From assembly GCA_024400425.1 (NCBI GenBank), contig JAKSMV010000023.1, positions 1 through 57,564 of the forward strand: DNA of 57,564 nucleotides. Reading direction: 5' to 3'. A program made the position numbers and the translations under genes. Below the pieces are notes generated by a model. That model saw only the letters and a list, made by a program, of their open reading frames with translations, did no database searches and had not been told where the DNA came from. Source of the DNA: Bacteroidales bacterium (GTDB lineage: Bacteria > Bacteroidota > Bacteroidia > Bacteroidales > F082). This document shows, one piece after another, positions 8,590-17,373 of this stretch (positions within the stretch are counted from its first letter, which is position 1; each line of letters opens with the position of its first letter).

Positions 8590-9194
8590 TGAGACATTAT
8601 GTGACAATCCAGCCTGATTTGGCAATGCTTGATGGCAAGTTTTTGGAAAGCAAAGAAATAGGCTCGGCTTTGCTTGTCGAATTATATAGAAATCACATTG
8701 GCGACTATCCGAAATTCTTCAAGATGGATGCCCTGTGCCGTGTGGGTTTTGTGGCTTCCGAGCTGTTGTTGCAAGCTGAAAATAATGTCCGTTTCGAGCC
8801 TTGTGACGACCGTGCCGTGATTTTCTTCAACCAAAGCGGGTCGCTCAATGCCGACACGCATTATCAAGCAACAATCCAAGACCCCGGAAACTTTTTTCCA
8901 AGTCCAGCGGCTTTTGTTTACACGTTGCCCAATATCGTGACTGGCGAAATCGCCATACGCAACAAGTATTATGGCGAGACTTCGTTCATCGTGCTCGAGC
9001 AAGCCGATTCGGCCGTAATGGCACGACAATTGCTGAATGCTTTCCTCGATTCTGCGACACAGTCCATTATCGGAGGATGGATTAATTGTGATGACGATGA
9101 GCATTTCGATGCTCGTTTGTTCATTATCGAAAGAAACGAATATGCTGATGTAGAAACATTGGCAAAAGATATAGAAACAATTAAAATACAATAA
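8586..9194 (+). CDS. Short ketosynthase N-terminal-like protein (chain length factor candidate, ApeC-like)
   Basis: A 202-residue protein that aligns only with the first part of ketosynthases (FFPSPAAFVYTLPNIVTGEIAIRN is split here as PSPAAF, YTLPN and GEIAIRN). At the place of the catalytic Cys it has Gln139, the same replacement that marks classical chain length factors. It lacks the two His-bearing C-terminal motifs. The ATG at 8586 overlaps the ketosynthase stop. Aryl polyene clusters carry a similarly short ketosynthase-like gene (ApeC), proposed to set chain length. I see no damage, so it is treated as intact. Confidence 0.75.
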   Translation: MMRHYVTIQPDLAMLDGKFLESKEIGSALLVELYRNHIGDYPKFFKMDALCRVGFVASELLLQAENNVRFEPCDDRAVIFFNQSGSLNADTHYQATIQDPGNFFPSPAAFVYTLPNIVTGEIAIRNKYYGETSFIVLEQADSAVMARQLLNAFLDSATQSIIGGWINCDDDEHFDARLFIIERNEYADVETLAKDIETIKIQ

Positions 9195-9213
9195 TTTAAA
9201 CAAATATTCTAAA

Positions 9214-9471
9214 ATGGAAGAATTGATTTACAAACTGAAACAGGAAATCATTGAAGTGTTGAATCTCGAAGACATGACCCCAGAAGATATCGACGAAAAT
9301 GCTTCTTTGTTTGGCGAAGGCCTTGGTCTCGACTCAATTGATGCTCTCGAACTCATCGTGCTGATGGAGAAGAACTACGGCATTAAGCTGGAAGATCCAT
9401 CGAAGGGTAAGGAAATATTCAAGTCGGTGGCCGTGATGGCTGACTACATCCAAAAGAACAGGACGAAGTAA
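9214..9471 (+). CDS. Acyl carrier protein 2
   Basis: An 85-residue acidic carrier protein with Ser41 in GLDSIDALEL as phosphopantetheine site. It lies between the chain-length-factor-like gene and ketosynthase 3. It differs clearly from the ACP at 5436 (DSIDALELI against DSLDFVDIV), so the two probably serve different partners, one perhaps for starter or malonyl loading and the other for extension. Confidence 0.9.
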   Translation: MEELIYKLKQEIIEVLNLEDMTPEDIDENASLFGEGLGLDSIDALELIVLMEKNYGIKLEDPSKGKEIFKSVAVMADYIQKNRTK

Positions 9472-9477
9472 TCGGGA

Positions 9478-10674
9478 ATGGCTGAACCGATATTGATAAC
9501 AGGAGCTGGAGTTGTTTCGGCCATCGGGTTGGGTAAGCAGGCGACATTGGATTCGCTGCTGTCCAACCGATCGGGTGTGGGCAAGCTTGCCTACTTGAAA
9601 ACCGATCACAAGGAGTTTCCGGTAGGCGAGGTGAAGTTTACCAATGCCGAGATGCGTGCCATGTTAGGTATTCCTGAAGGGACGGTCTCGACGCGTACTT
9701 CGCTGATGGGAATGTTGGCCTTGAAAGAAGCTCTTGATGAAGCCCGACTGACTCAGGAGATGTTGCCTAAAGTGGGTTTCATTTCGGGAACCACTGTGGG
9801 CGGAATGGACATGAGCGAACAGTTTTATCTTGACTACATCGGCAACGAAGCACACAAGGAATACATTTCAGTTCATGATTGCGGCAGTTGTTCGGAGATG
9901 ACAGCCGACCATTTTGGCAAGTTTGCCTTTGCAACGACCTTGTCAACGGCGTGTTCATCGGCTGCAAATGCTATCATATTGGGTGCCAATATGATACGTT
10001 GTGGCGAAGCCGATATTGTTGTGGTGGGCGGAAGCGAGTGCATCACAAAGTTTCACCTGAATGGCTTCAATTCCCTGATGATTCTCGACCAACAGCCGTG
10101 TCGTCCGTTCGACGCTACGCGCAACGGACTGAACTTAGGCGAAGGAGCGGCTTATCTGGTGCTTGAGACCGCCGAAAGCGCTCGCCGTCGTGGCGTTGAG
10201 GGACTTGCCCAGCTTTCGGGCTATGGCAATGCTTGCGATGCTTTCCATCAGACGGCTTCGTCGCCCGATGGCGAAGGTGCCTATCGTGCCATGAAGGATG
10301 CTCTCGACATGGCCGGACTTGATGCCACCGCTATCGACTATGTGAATGCCCACGGAACTGGTACGCCTAACAACGATGCAAGCGAAAGCCAAGCCTTGAA
10401 GCGTGTTTTTGGCTCAGTCGTGCCTCCTGTTTCTTCAACCAAACCATTCACGGGACACACCACAAGTGCTTCAGGTTCAATCGAAGCAGTGTTCTGTATC
10501 TTGGCCTTGCAACATGGATTCTTGCCTGTCAACTTGAATTGGTCACAGCCTATCGAAGATGGAATCGTTCCGGTTTCGCAATCAACAGAAAAAGAGTTGA
10601 CTCATGTCTTGTGCAATGCTTTCGGATTTGGTGGTAACGACTCGTCATTCATTTTATCAAAATCAGTAATATAA
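9478..10674 (+). CDS. Ketosynthase 3 (3-oxoacyl-ACP synthase II type)
   Basis: A 398-residue FabF-like enzyme with Cys159 (STACSSA), His292 (NAHGTGTP) and His327 (FTGHTTSASG). It is the most FabF-like of the three ketosynthases in the cluster. Six bases separate it from ACP 2, and its TAA shares one base with the ATG of the following inactive ketosynthase relative. It would condense malonyl-ACP with the aryl or polyene thioester. Confidence 0.9.
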   Translation: MAEPILITGAGVVSAIGLGKQATLDSLLSNRSGVGKLAYLKTDHKEFPVGEVKFTNAEMRAMLGIPEGTVSTRTSLMGMLALKEALDEARLTQEMLPKVGFISGTTVGGMDMSEQFYLDYIGNEAHKEYISVHDCGSCSEMTADHFGKFAFATTLSTACSSAANAIILGANMIRCGEADIVVVGGSECITKFHLNGFNSLMILDQQPCRPFDATRNGLNLGEGAAYLVLETAESARRRGVEGLAQLSGYGNACDAFHQTASSPDGEGAYRAMKDALDMAGLDATAIDYVNAHGTGTPNNDASESQALKRVFGSVVPPVSSTKPFTGHTTSASGSIEAVFCILALQHGFLPVNLNWSQPIEDGIVPVSQSTEKELTHVLCNAFGFGGNDSSFILSKSVI

Positions 10675-11696
10675 TGATTAACAATAAGATATATGTTCTT
10701 TCAGCGAAGCAGATTTCCATTCAGAATCCGCTGAGCGAAGATTGGATGACGACGCCAATAGAATATACTGAGCCTTTTGTGCGTAGCATTGATCCTAATT
10801 TCAAGGAATATGTTTCGCCTATTGAGGCCCGAAGGATGGGCAAGATTTTGAAACGTGCCTTGGCAACATCGAAAGAAGCGATAAAGGCTTCGCAACTCGA
10901 TGTCGTGGATGCCATCATTACGGGCACGGGTTTTGGCTGTATTGAAAACACAGAGTTTTTCCTTGATGCCTTATGCAAGGAAGGCGAGCAGTTGCTGAAA
11001 CCTACTTATTTCATGCAATCGACTCACAACACCATCAGTTCGTTGGTGGCCATCCAGATGAAGAATCACGGCTACAACGCGACCTATGCTCACAAGGGAA
11101 TATCGTTTGATAGTGCCTTGCAAGATGCGTGGTTGCAGTTGCGGCTTGGCAAGATAGATTCGGCCTTGGTTGGCGGACACGATGAGATGACGCCTTCGTT
11201 CTTTACCATTCTGCAAAAAGGCGAGGTGTTCGGAAAGCAGGTGACGCTTACTGGCGAAGCTGCCGTTTCGGTGGTGCTGGGCAACAAGGCCGACAATGCC
11301 TTGTGCCGATTGAGTGGTTTCAAGATGCTGTATAAGCCTACTTTGGAAGACTTGAAAGCAAATGTCAACTTGATGTTGCACTCGGCAGGCCTATCCGAAG
11401 TTGATGCTGTTCTCACAGGCATCAATGGCGACGAAGCGTGCGACCAGGCCTATCTCGAAGAGACAAGAGCGTTGTTTGGCGAGAAGCCGATTCTTCGTTA
11501 TAAGCATCTGTTTGGCGAGAGTTTCACAGCATCGGGATTGGCGTTCTATGTAGGTGCACATTGTCTGAATGCTGGTTTTATTCCATCGCAATTATTTGTA
11601 TCTCAACAAAATATATCGGTTGAAAAGCCAAAGAATATCTTGCTCTTCAATCGTTCAGACGGAAAAGATTATACGATAACCTTAATTGAAAAGTAA
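10674..11696 (+). CDS. Inactive ketosynthase-like protein (second chain length factor candidate)
   Basis: A 340-residue ketosynthase-fold protein without any catalytic residue. The Cys region reads YAHKGISFDS (no Cys), the NAHGTGTP region reads TGINGDEACD (no His), and the TGH region reads LFGESFTASG with Glu for His. The overall ketosynthase pattern is kept, so this looks like a stable non-catalytic partner. It follows ketosynthase 3 with a one-base overlap, suggesting a heterodimer. Activity on its own is unlikely. Confidence 0.8.
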   Translation: MINNKIYVLSAKQISIQNPLSEDWMTTPIEYTEPFVRSIDPNFKEYVSPIEARRMGKILKRALATSKEAIKASQLDVVDAIITGTGFGCIENTEFFLDALCKEGEQLLKPTYFMQSTHNTISSLVAIQMKNHGYNATYAHKGISFDSALQDAWLQLRLGKIDSALVGGHDEMTPSFFTILQKGEVFGKQVTLTGEAAVSVVLGNKADNALCRLSGFKMLYKPTLEDLKANVNLMLHSAGLSEVDAVLTGINGDEACDQAYLEETRALFGEKPILRYKHLFGESFTASGLAFYVGAHCLNAGFIPSQLFVSQQNISVEKPKNILLFNRSDGKDYTITLIEK

Positions 11697-11697
11697 T

Positions 11698-12054
11698 ATG
11701 TGGAGATTGTTGGGTCTGGTATCGTTGCAGACCATCTTCCTTTCGGGTGGCCAGGTGATGTTGAAGTTAGCCTTGAAGCAATTGGAGCCTTTTGAGTGGA
11801 GCTGGAATTGTTTCAAGTTGGCTCTTGGCGACTTTTGGCTGTGGGCTTGCGGTCTCAGTTTCGGTGCTGCAACACTTTTGTGGATGTATATCTTGAAGGA
11901 ATACGAATTCAGTCAGGCTTATCCTCTGACAAGTTTAGGATTCGTTTTTGGCATGATTGCTGCTTTGATAGTGTTTGGCGAGAGCATTCCTTTCTCACGT
12001 TGGATAGGATTGGTGCTCGTTGTTTTAGGATGTTTTTTGATAGGAAGTAAATAA
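11698..12054 (+). CDS. Small EamA/SMR-type membrane protein
   Basis: A 118-residue protein with four hydrophobic helices (about 5-22, 41-57, 62-80 and 92-115), like half of an EamA-family transporter or a small multidrug resistance subunit. The pattern YILKEYEFSQAYPLTSLGFVF is split here as YEFSQAYPL and is typical of EamA/ArnE-ArnF type helices. It starts one base after the previous stop. ArnE/F relatives flip lipid-linked molecules across the inner membrane, so a role in moving the polyene lipid is possible but inferred. Confidence 0.75.
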   Translation: MWRLLGLVSLQTIFLSGGQVMLKLALKQLEPFEWSWNCFKLALGDFWLWACGLSFGAATLLWMYILKEYEFSQAYPLTSLGFVFGMIAALIVFGESIPFSRWIGLVLVVLGCFLIGSK

Positions 12055-12056
12055 TC

Positions 12057-12692
12057 ATGAAAAAGTTCAGTATTTCTTTTCTTTTGGTTTTGGTGTCGTT
12101 TGTGGCATTCGCTCAACAGAAGCCTCTTGATGAATCCCGAAGCAACGACTTGGTTGCCGTGCTGACTCAGGCTACCGCCAATATCAAGTCATTGGAATGC
12201 AAGTTTATGCAAACCAAGCAAATGTCGATGTTGGCCGATTCAACCCGTGCTGAAGGTAAGATGTATTATGTTGCTCCCGACAAGATTCGCTGGGAATATG
12301 ATTCACCTTATAAATATGCACTTGTCGTCAATGGCGAAAAGGTTTTGATGCAGTCGGAAGCGAAGACTGAAATCGTTGATGCGAAATCGAACCGGATGTA
12401 TAAGGGCATTACCGACATCATCATGGGCAGCGTAACCGGTAAGAAACTTTTCGACAAGTCGGCCTTCGACGTGAAACTTTTCGATGATGGTTCAACTTGG
12501 CGCGCCGAACTGAAGCCTTTGAAGAAAGACTTGAAGCGTATGTTTAAGCTGCTGACTTTCCGCTTCGACAAGAAATCGAATTTGGTGTGTGGCATCGAGT
12601 TTACTGAAACCTCAGGTGACGTCACTTGCATCAGATTCAGCGATAGGGTTGTTGATGGTTCGGTTGACAATGGTCTGTTCCAAATGCAATGA
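12057..12692 (+). CDS. LolA-like periplasmic outer membrane lipoprotein carrier
   Basis: A 211-residue protein with a signal peptide (MKK, hydrophobic core, likely cleavage after AFA before QQK) and a LolA-like body, including the segment DKIRWEYDSPYKYALVVNG, in which the RWEY...P pattern is characteristic. LolA-type carriers shield lipid moieties in the periplasm. Aryl polyene clusters regularly include such a gene. Here it would carry the polyene lipid, or a lipoprotein of the system, to the outer membrane. The cell probably has a separate housekeeping LolA. Confidence 0.85.
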   Translation: MKKFSISFLLVLVSFVAFAQQKPLDESRSNDLVAVLTQATANIKSLECKFMQTKQMSMLADSTRAEGKMYYVAPDKIRWEYDSPYKYALVVNGEKVLMQSEAKTEIVDAKSNRMYKGITDIIMGSVTGKKLFDKSAFDVKLFDDGSTWRAELKPLKKDLKRMFKLLTFRFDKKSNLVCGIEFTETSGDVTCIRFSDRVVDGSVDNGLFQMQ

Positions 12693-13072
12693 ATATGAAA
12701 CTCTTGGATTCTCTCTTTTTGCTGAATGAAATCAACCCGACCGAAAATGGTTTTGAGGCTTTGCTTCAAACCAATCCCGAACATGTCATCTATTCAGCAC
12801 ATTTTCCAGGTAATCCTATTACTCCAGGTGTATGTATCATACAGATTGCCAATGAATTGCTTGAAAAGCAATTTGGGAAAAGGCTTTATCTCAAGACCAT
12901 AAAGAATGTAAAATTCCTTTCTGTCGTCATTCCGGCTGAAGGGAAAATGATAAAATATGCGTTTTCGGGCATCGCAGAAACCGAAACGGGCTGTAAGGCT
13001 CAAGTCGTGGTTTCCGACGAGACCATGGTTTATGCAAAATTGTCGTTGCTTTTCGATTATGAACCCATGTGA
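12689..13072 (+). CDS. Hotdog-fold FabZ-like protein with altered active site
   Basis: A 127-residue single-hotdog protein with the FabZ-type signature SAHFPGNPITPGV. Gln52 (CIIQIANE) stands where FabZ has its catalytic Glu, and the N-terminal HRYPF His is absent. His38 of AHFPG remains. From memory, PGVC..Q-type proteins recur in Bacteroidota aryl polyene clusters, so this is probably a subfamily. It may pair with the hotdog protein at 6576 to make one dehydratase. The start overlaps the lolA stop by four bases. Confidence 0.75.
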   Translation: MNMKLLDSLFLLNEINPTENGFEALLQTNPEHVIYSAHFPGNPITPGVCIIQIANELLEKQFGKRLYLKTIKNVKFLSVVIPAEGKMIKYAFSGIAETETGCKAQVVVSDETMVYAKLSLLFDYEPM

Positions 13073-13838
13073 TGTTTCTGAAATAAGGGAAATGATGCGC
13101 GATCTCAAGGTCTGTGTGGTAATGCCTACCTATAATAATGCTGGCACTATCCGCGATGTTGTGCAACGCATTATGGCTTTTTCTGACGACATCATTGTGG
13201 TTAACGATGGTTGCACCGATGATACACCTCAAATCCTGAACGAGTTCAGTGGCAAAATCAAGGTGGTGGAATATGGTCGTAATCGAGGTAAGGGTTATGC
13301 CTTGCGACGTGGTTTCGAAAGCGCAAAGACACAAGGTTTCGATTATGCCATCACCATTGATTCAGATGGACAGCATTTTCCCGAAGACATTCCTTTGTTT
13401 GTGGAAGCCTTGAAGCGGCATCCTAAATCATTGATTGTGGGAAGCCGCAACCTAAAGCAGGAAAACATGCCCGAAAAAAACACTTTTGCCAACAAGTTTT
13501 CCAATTTCTGGTTTAGGCTGCAAACGGGCATCAACTTACCCGATACGCAAACGGGTTATCGCCTTTATCTTTTGCATCAGCTTCCCAATCTCGGATTGCT
13601 CACTTCGCGCTACGAGGCTGAACTTGAACTTTTGGTTGGCTCAGCTTGGCGTGGCACCCATCTGGTCCCGATTGCCGTAAATGTCTTCTACCCAAAAGCC
13701 GAAGAAAGAGTGACGCATTTCCGCCCATTCTGGGATTTCTTGCGTATCACTTTGCTCAATACGTGCTTGTGCTTCGGGGCTTTGTTCTATGGTTTGCCTT
13801 CGCGATTGATTCATAAATTGAAGGACGGCCATGAATAG
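13059..13838 (+). CDS. Family 2 glycosyltransferase (dolichol-phosphate-mannose synthase-like)
   Basis: A GT-A fold enzyme of 259 residues from the ATG at 13059 (248 from 13092, the alternative start directly before the first strand). Visible motifs are VVMPTYNN, VVNDGCTDDT and the metal-binding DSD in TIDSDGQHFPED. It uses a nucleotide or lipid-phosphate sugar and could glycosylate the polyene or its lipid anchor. A hydrophobic C-terminal stretch (about 225-247) may bind the membrane. It overlaps the hotdog gene by 14 bases and the MMPL gene by eight. Confidence 0.85.
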   Translation: MNPCDVSEIREMMRDLKVCVVMPTYNNAGTIRDVVQRIMAFSDDIIVVNDGCTDDTPQILNEFSGKIKVVEYGRNRGKGYALRRGFESAKTQGFDYAITIDSDGQHFPEDIPLFVEALKRHPKSLIVGSRNLKQENMPEKNTFANKFSNFWFRLQTGINLPDTQTGYRLYLLHQLPNLGLLTSRYEAELELLVGSAWRGTHLVPIAVNVFYPKAEERVTHFRPFWDFLRITLLNTCLCFGALFYGLPSRLIHKLKDGHE

Positions 13839-16800
13839 ATTCTTCCTTTCCATTTACGATAAGTTGTCGAAAAACAAGCCGTTTTCCATCGTCTTATTGT
13901 TGGTTATCACGGCTTTGTGTGTGATGAGCGCCATGCGTTTGCGCTATAAGGAAAACATCGCCGACTTTTTGCCTACCGATCCCGAAAAGGAAAAATACAC
14001 TTCTGTTTATAACGACTTGAGCAATCAAGGGCAGGTCACTGTGATTTTCTCAGCCGATACCCTTGCTGACGATGACCTTTCGCTGCTGCTTGCCGATGCT
14101 CTTGATAGTTTCGAAGAATTCTGGTTTGAGGCTGATACTGCTGGCTTGGTGACTGACTTGCGTTGCCGCGTTGACGACACGGAGGTTTTCGATGCCATCG
14201 ATTTCATTCGTGATAACCAACCGCTTTTCTTGACCGAACAAGACTATCGCAGGATGGATTCGTTACTCGCCGAGCCCGATTATGTGGCTACCTGCGTAAG
14301 TAATGTCAAGCGTCTGCTTTCGTTTCCGACAGCTCCTATGGTGGTGGAAGGTGTGAAAAACGACCCGCTCAATCTTTTTTCTCTTTCGCTTCAACGGCTT
14401 ACGGCCTTGAATGCTACGGAAGGCTATCAAGTGGAAGACGAGTATCTATTTAACGAGGAAGGCAACAAGGCTTTTGCATTCTTCAGTTCGCCGTTCAATG
14501 GAAACGACACGAAAAACAATGCCCTTTTGGTTGAATTGCTTCAGCAAGTCATTGATTCCACGCAGATGGCTAATCCGCAAGTCAGCATTTCGGCTGTAGG
14601 TGCACCAACGATAGCTGTTGGCAATGCACAACGCATCAAGAAAGACAGTATCCTTTCCATAGCTCTTGCCATTGTGCTGATTTTCGGCATTTTGATGTTT
14701 ACCATGTCGCGCAAGCGCAATCTGCTTTGGTTGGGCTTGGCCATTTTGTTTGGTGGTTTGTTCTCGCTTGCGGTCATCTCATTGTTCAAAACGAGCATTT
14801 CTATCATTGTGATAGGCATTGGGTCGGTTATTGTTGGCATCGCGGTCAACTATCCGCTTCATTATCTCGACCATATCAAGCAGCAACCCGACAAGCGCGA
14901 AGCCTTGAAAGATGTTATCCAGCCTTTGGTCATAGGCAATATCACCACGGTTGCCGCGTTCGGTTGTTTGGTTTTCGTGAAGGCTGAAGCCATGCGCGAT
15001 TTGGGTCTTTTTGGCGCGTTGATGCTAGTCGGAACCATTCTTTTCGTGATGGTTTTCTTGCCTTTGTATGCTGCCGTTCCGCAAAAAACGCACAAACTGT
15101 TTGTCGATTCAGGTAAAGAGCCATCGCAGAGATGGAAGAAGATAAAGCTATATGTCTTTTGGCCTATTGTAATCATCACGCTAGTGTTGAGTTATTTTAG
15201 TCGCGAAACTTCGTTTGACTCCAACTTGCACAACATCAACTATATGACAGAACAGCAAAAAGCCGATTTGGCATTGCTTAGCGAGTCGTTGCAGAAGGAT
15301 GGCGAGACGGATTTGATTTATGTCGTTTCGGAAGGCCATGATTTGCAGGAAGCCATACGAAAGAATGAAGACATCGTTGCCAGTTGCCGCCATTTGGTTC
15401 CCGACACGGTTTCGGCAACCCTTTCGGGTCTCGATGGTTTGCTGCCGTCAATGGAGCGACAGGAAAAGTCAATAGTCCTTTGGGACGAGTTTTGGACGCG
15501 TCACAGCGATGTGGCCAAACAGGTGGAACAAGAAGCGCAGTCGGTTGGGTTCAACCAAGGTGCTTTTTCACCTTTCATCGACAGGTTGGGGCAGACGTTC
15601 ACCCCAAAGCAAGTGACCGAAATGGGGCCTTTGAACGAACTTTGCTCGACTTATGCCTTGCAGCACGATAGTGTGATGCGTGTGGTCAATTTCGTGCGTG
15701 TGCCTTTGGCTTCGTCAGAGATGCTGAAGCAAGAGTTGCGCCAGACCTTGCCCGAACAGAGTTTCGCTTTCAGCATCACCGATGTCGGCAATAACTTGGT
15801 TTCGGCTCTGTCTGACGATTTCGATTACATCCTTTATGTGTGTGGCTTCGTCGTGTTCTTCTTCTTGTGCCTGTCGTTTGGCCGTCTCGAATTGTCGTTG
15901 CTTGCCTTTTTGCCTCTCACTGTGGGTTGGATGTGGATTTTGGGCATCATGAATTTGGCCAGTATCAAGTTCAACATCGTGAACATCATTTTGGCGACCT
16001 TCATCTTTGGCCAGGGCGACGACTACACGATTTTCATCACCGAAGGTCTGCTCTATGAATATGCCTACGGCAAGCGCATGCTCAAGAACTATCGCAACAG
16101 TGTCATCCTTTCCGGAATCTTGATGTTTGTTGGCATCGGAACCTTGATTTTTGCCAAGCATCCCGCCATGCATTCATTAGCCGAAGTGGCCATCATAGGC
16201 ATGGCAACCGTTGTTTTCATGGCTTGCTATCTGCCTCCTATCATTTTCAATTGGCTCGTCAGGAAGAAAGACCAGTTGCGCCAAGTGCCGCTTACGTTGA
16301 AGCGGATGCTCTATACCTTTGTTTCATTGTTGGTCTTCTTCATTGCAGCTTTTGTGGTCGTCACCCCGCTGACGCTCATATATATGGTCCTTGGGCCTAA
16401 TACCGAAAAGAAGAAATACCGTTATCACCAAATGATAGCTGGCTTTAACCGATTGGCATTGAAACTGTTGCCTGGAGTGAAGACTATAATGAACAATGAA
16501 GTTGGCGAGAGTTTTGAGAAGCCTGCCGTCATCATCGCCAACCACCAATCACATCTTGATTTGCTTTGTGTGATGATGCTCAATCCGAAGTTGGTCATCC
16601 TCACTACCGATTGGGTTTGGAAGAATCCGATCTATGGTCTCATCATTCGTTTTGCCGAGTTTTATCCCGTCTCGGATGGCTACGACAAAAATGCCGATCG
16701 CTTGAAGAAGTTGGTTGAAAGAGGCTATTCGGTAGTCGTTTTCCCTGAAGGCACACGCTCCGAAACGGGTGAAATCATCCGATTCCATAAGGGCGCTTTC

Positions 16801-17373
16801 CAGTTGGCTCAGCAACTTGGTGTCGATATTTTGCCTGTCTTCATTCATGGTGCTTCGCACGTGATGCCTAAGAAGGATTTCGTCTTGCGCGAAGGCCAAC
16901 TTTATGTTGAGATAGGCAAGCGCATGGCTGCCGAAACATTTGCGAATTGCGATGCTCGCGTTCTTGCTTCTCAGGTTCACCAATATTATGTTGAGCATTT
17001 TGCCGAAATCCGACAGCAGCTTGAAACGACTGAGTATGTGCTTCCTTTCGTGAACTACAAATATCTCTATAAAGGCAACGATGTGGAGCGTCAGTGCCGC
17101 CGTTCATTGAAGTCGATTCGTTGCCATGCAGCCGAGATTGATGCATTGAAACAGAAGTCGATAACGATTCTCAACAGTGGCATTGGCGAATTGGCGTGGA
17201 CCGTGGCTCTGGTTCATCGCGATGCCGAGATTTATGCTGTTGAAAACGACGAAGACCAATATTTGATTGCTTCACATTGCAGTTATATACCTGATAATCT
17301 GCATTTTGTTCAAGGTATAGATGCTATTGCGAATGCTGAAATCACGATTGATTCACAACAGTTTTTGAAATGA
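13831..17373 (+). CDS. MMPL/RND exporter fused to PlsC-type acyltransferase and a methyltransferase-like domain
   Basis: An 1180-residue protein in three parts. Residues 1-840 form an RND/MMPL exporter: a first helix at about 18-35, a periplasmic loop, then two helix bundles including FGQGDDYTIF. Residues about 870-1050 are a lysophospholipid acyltransferase with His905 (NHQSHLD) and FPEGTRS at 971-977. Residues about 1065-1180 resemble the start of a Rossmann methyltransferase (GIGELAW near 1117, acidic AVENDED after strand 2) but are too short for a full one. From memory, trifunctional proteins of this kind are annotated in Bacteroidota. It would acylate and export the polyene lipid. Confidence 0.85.
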   Translation: MNRFFLSIYDKLSKNKPFSIVLLLVITALCVMSAMRLRYKENIADFLPTDPEKEKYTSVYNDLSNQGQVTVIFSADTLADDDLSLLLADALDSFEEFWFEADTAGLVTDLRCRVDDTEVFDAIDFIRDNQPLFLTEQDYRRMDSLLAEPDYVATCVSNVKRLLSFPTAPMVVEGVKNDPLNLFSLSLQRLTALNATEGYQVEDEYLFNEEGNKAFAFFSSPFNGNDTKNNALLVELLQQVIDSTQMANPQVSISAVGAPTIAVGNAQRIKKDSILSIALAIVLIFGILMFTMSRKRNLLWLGLAILFGGLFSLAVISLFKTSISIIVIGIGSVIVGIAVNYPLHYLDHIKQQPDKREALKDVIQPLVIGNITTVAAFGCLVFVKAEAMRDLGLFGALMLVGTILFVMVFLPLYAAVPQKTHKLFVDSGKEPSQRWKKIKLYVFWPIVIITLVLSYFSRETSFDSNLHNINYMTEQQKADLALLSESLQKDGETDLIYVVSEGHDLQEAIRKNEDIVASCRHLVPDTVSATLSGLDGLLPSMERQEKSIVLWDEFWTRHSDVAKQVEQEAQSVGFNQGAFSPFIDRLGQTFTPKQVTEMGPLNELCSTYALQHDSVMRVVNFVRVPLASSEMLKQELRQTLPEQSFAFSITDVGNNLVSALSDDFDYILYVCGFVVFFFLCLSFGRLELSLLAFLPLTVGWMWILGIMNLASIKFNIVNIILATFIFGQGDDYTIFITEGLLYEYAYGKRMLKNYRNSVILSGILMFVGIGTLIFAKHPAMHSLAEVAIIGMATVVFMACYLPPIIFNWLVRKKDQLRQVPLTLKRMLYTFVSLLVFFIAAFVVVTPLTLIYMVLGPNTEKKKYRYHQMIAGFNRLALKLLPGVKTIMNNEVGESFEKPAVIIANHQSHLDLLCVMMLNPKLVILTTDWVWKNPIYGLIIRFAEFYPVSDGYDKNADRLKKLVERGYSVVVFPEGTRSETGEIIRFHKGAFQLAQQLGVDILPVFIHGASHVMPKKDFVLREGQLYVEIGKRMAAETFANCDARVLASQVHQYYVEHFAEIRQQLETTEYVLPFVNYKYLYKGNDVERQCRRSLKSIRCHAAEIDALKQKSITILNSGIGELAWTVALVHRDAEIYAVENDEDQYLIASHCSYIPDNLHFVQGIDAIANAEITIDSQQFLK

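Noticed and set aside
8586..9194. Truncated ketosynthase pseudogene
   Set aside because: The frame is intact, overlaps its neighbour as in a coupled operon, and has the Gln replacement typical of functional chain length factors.
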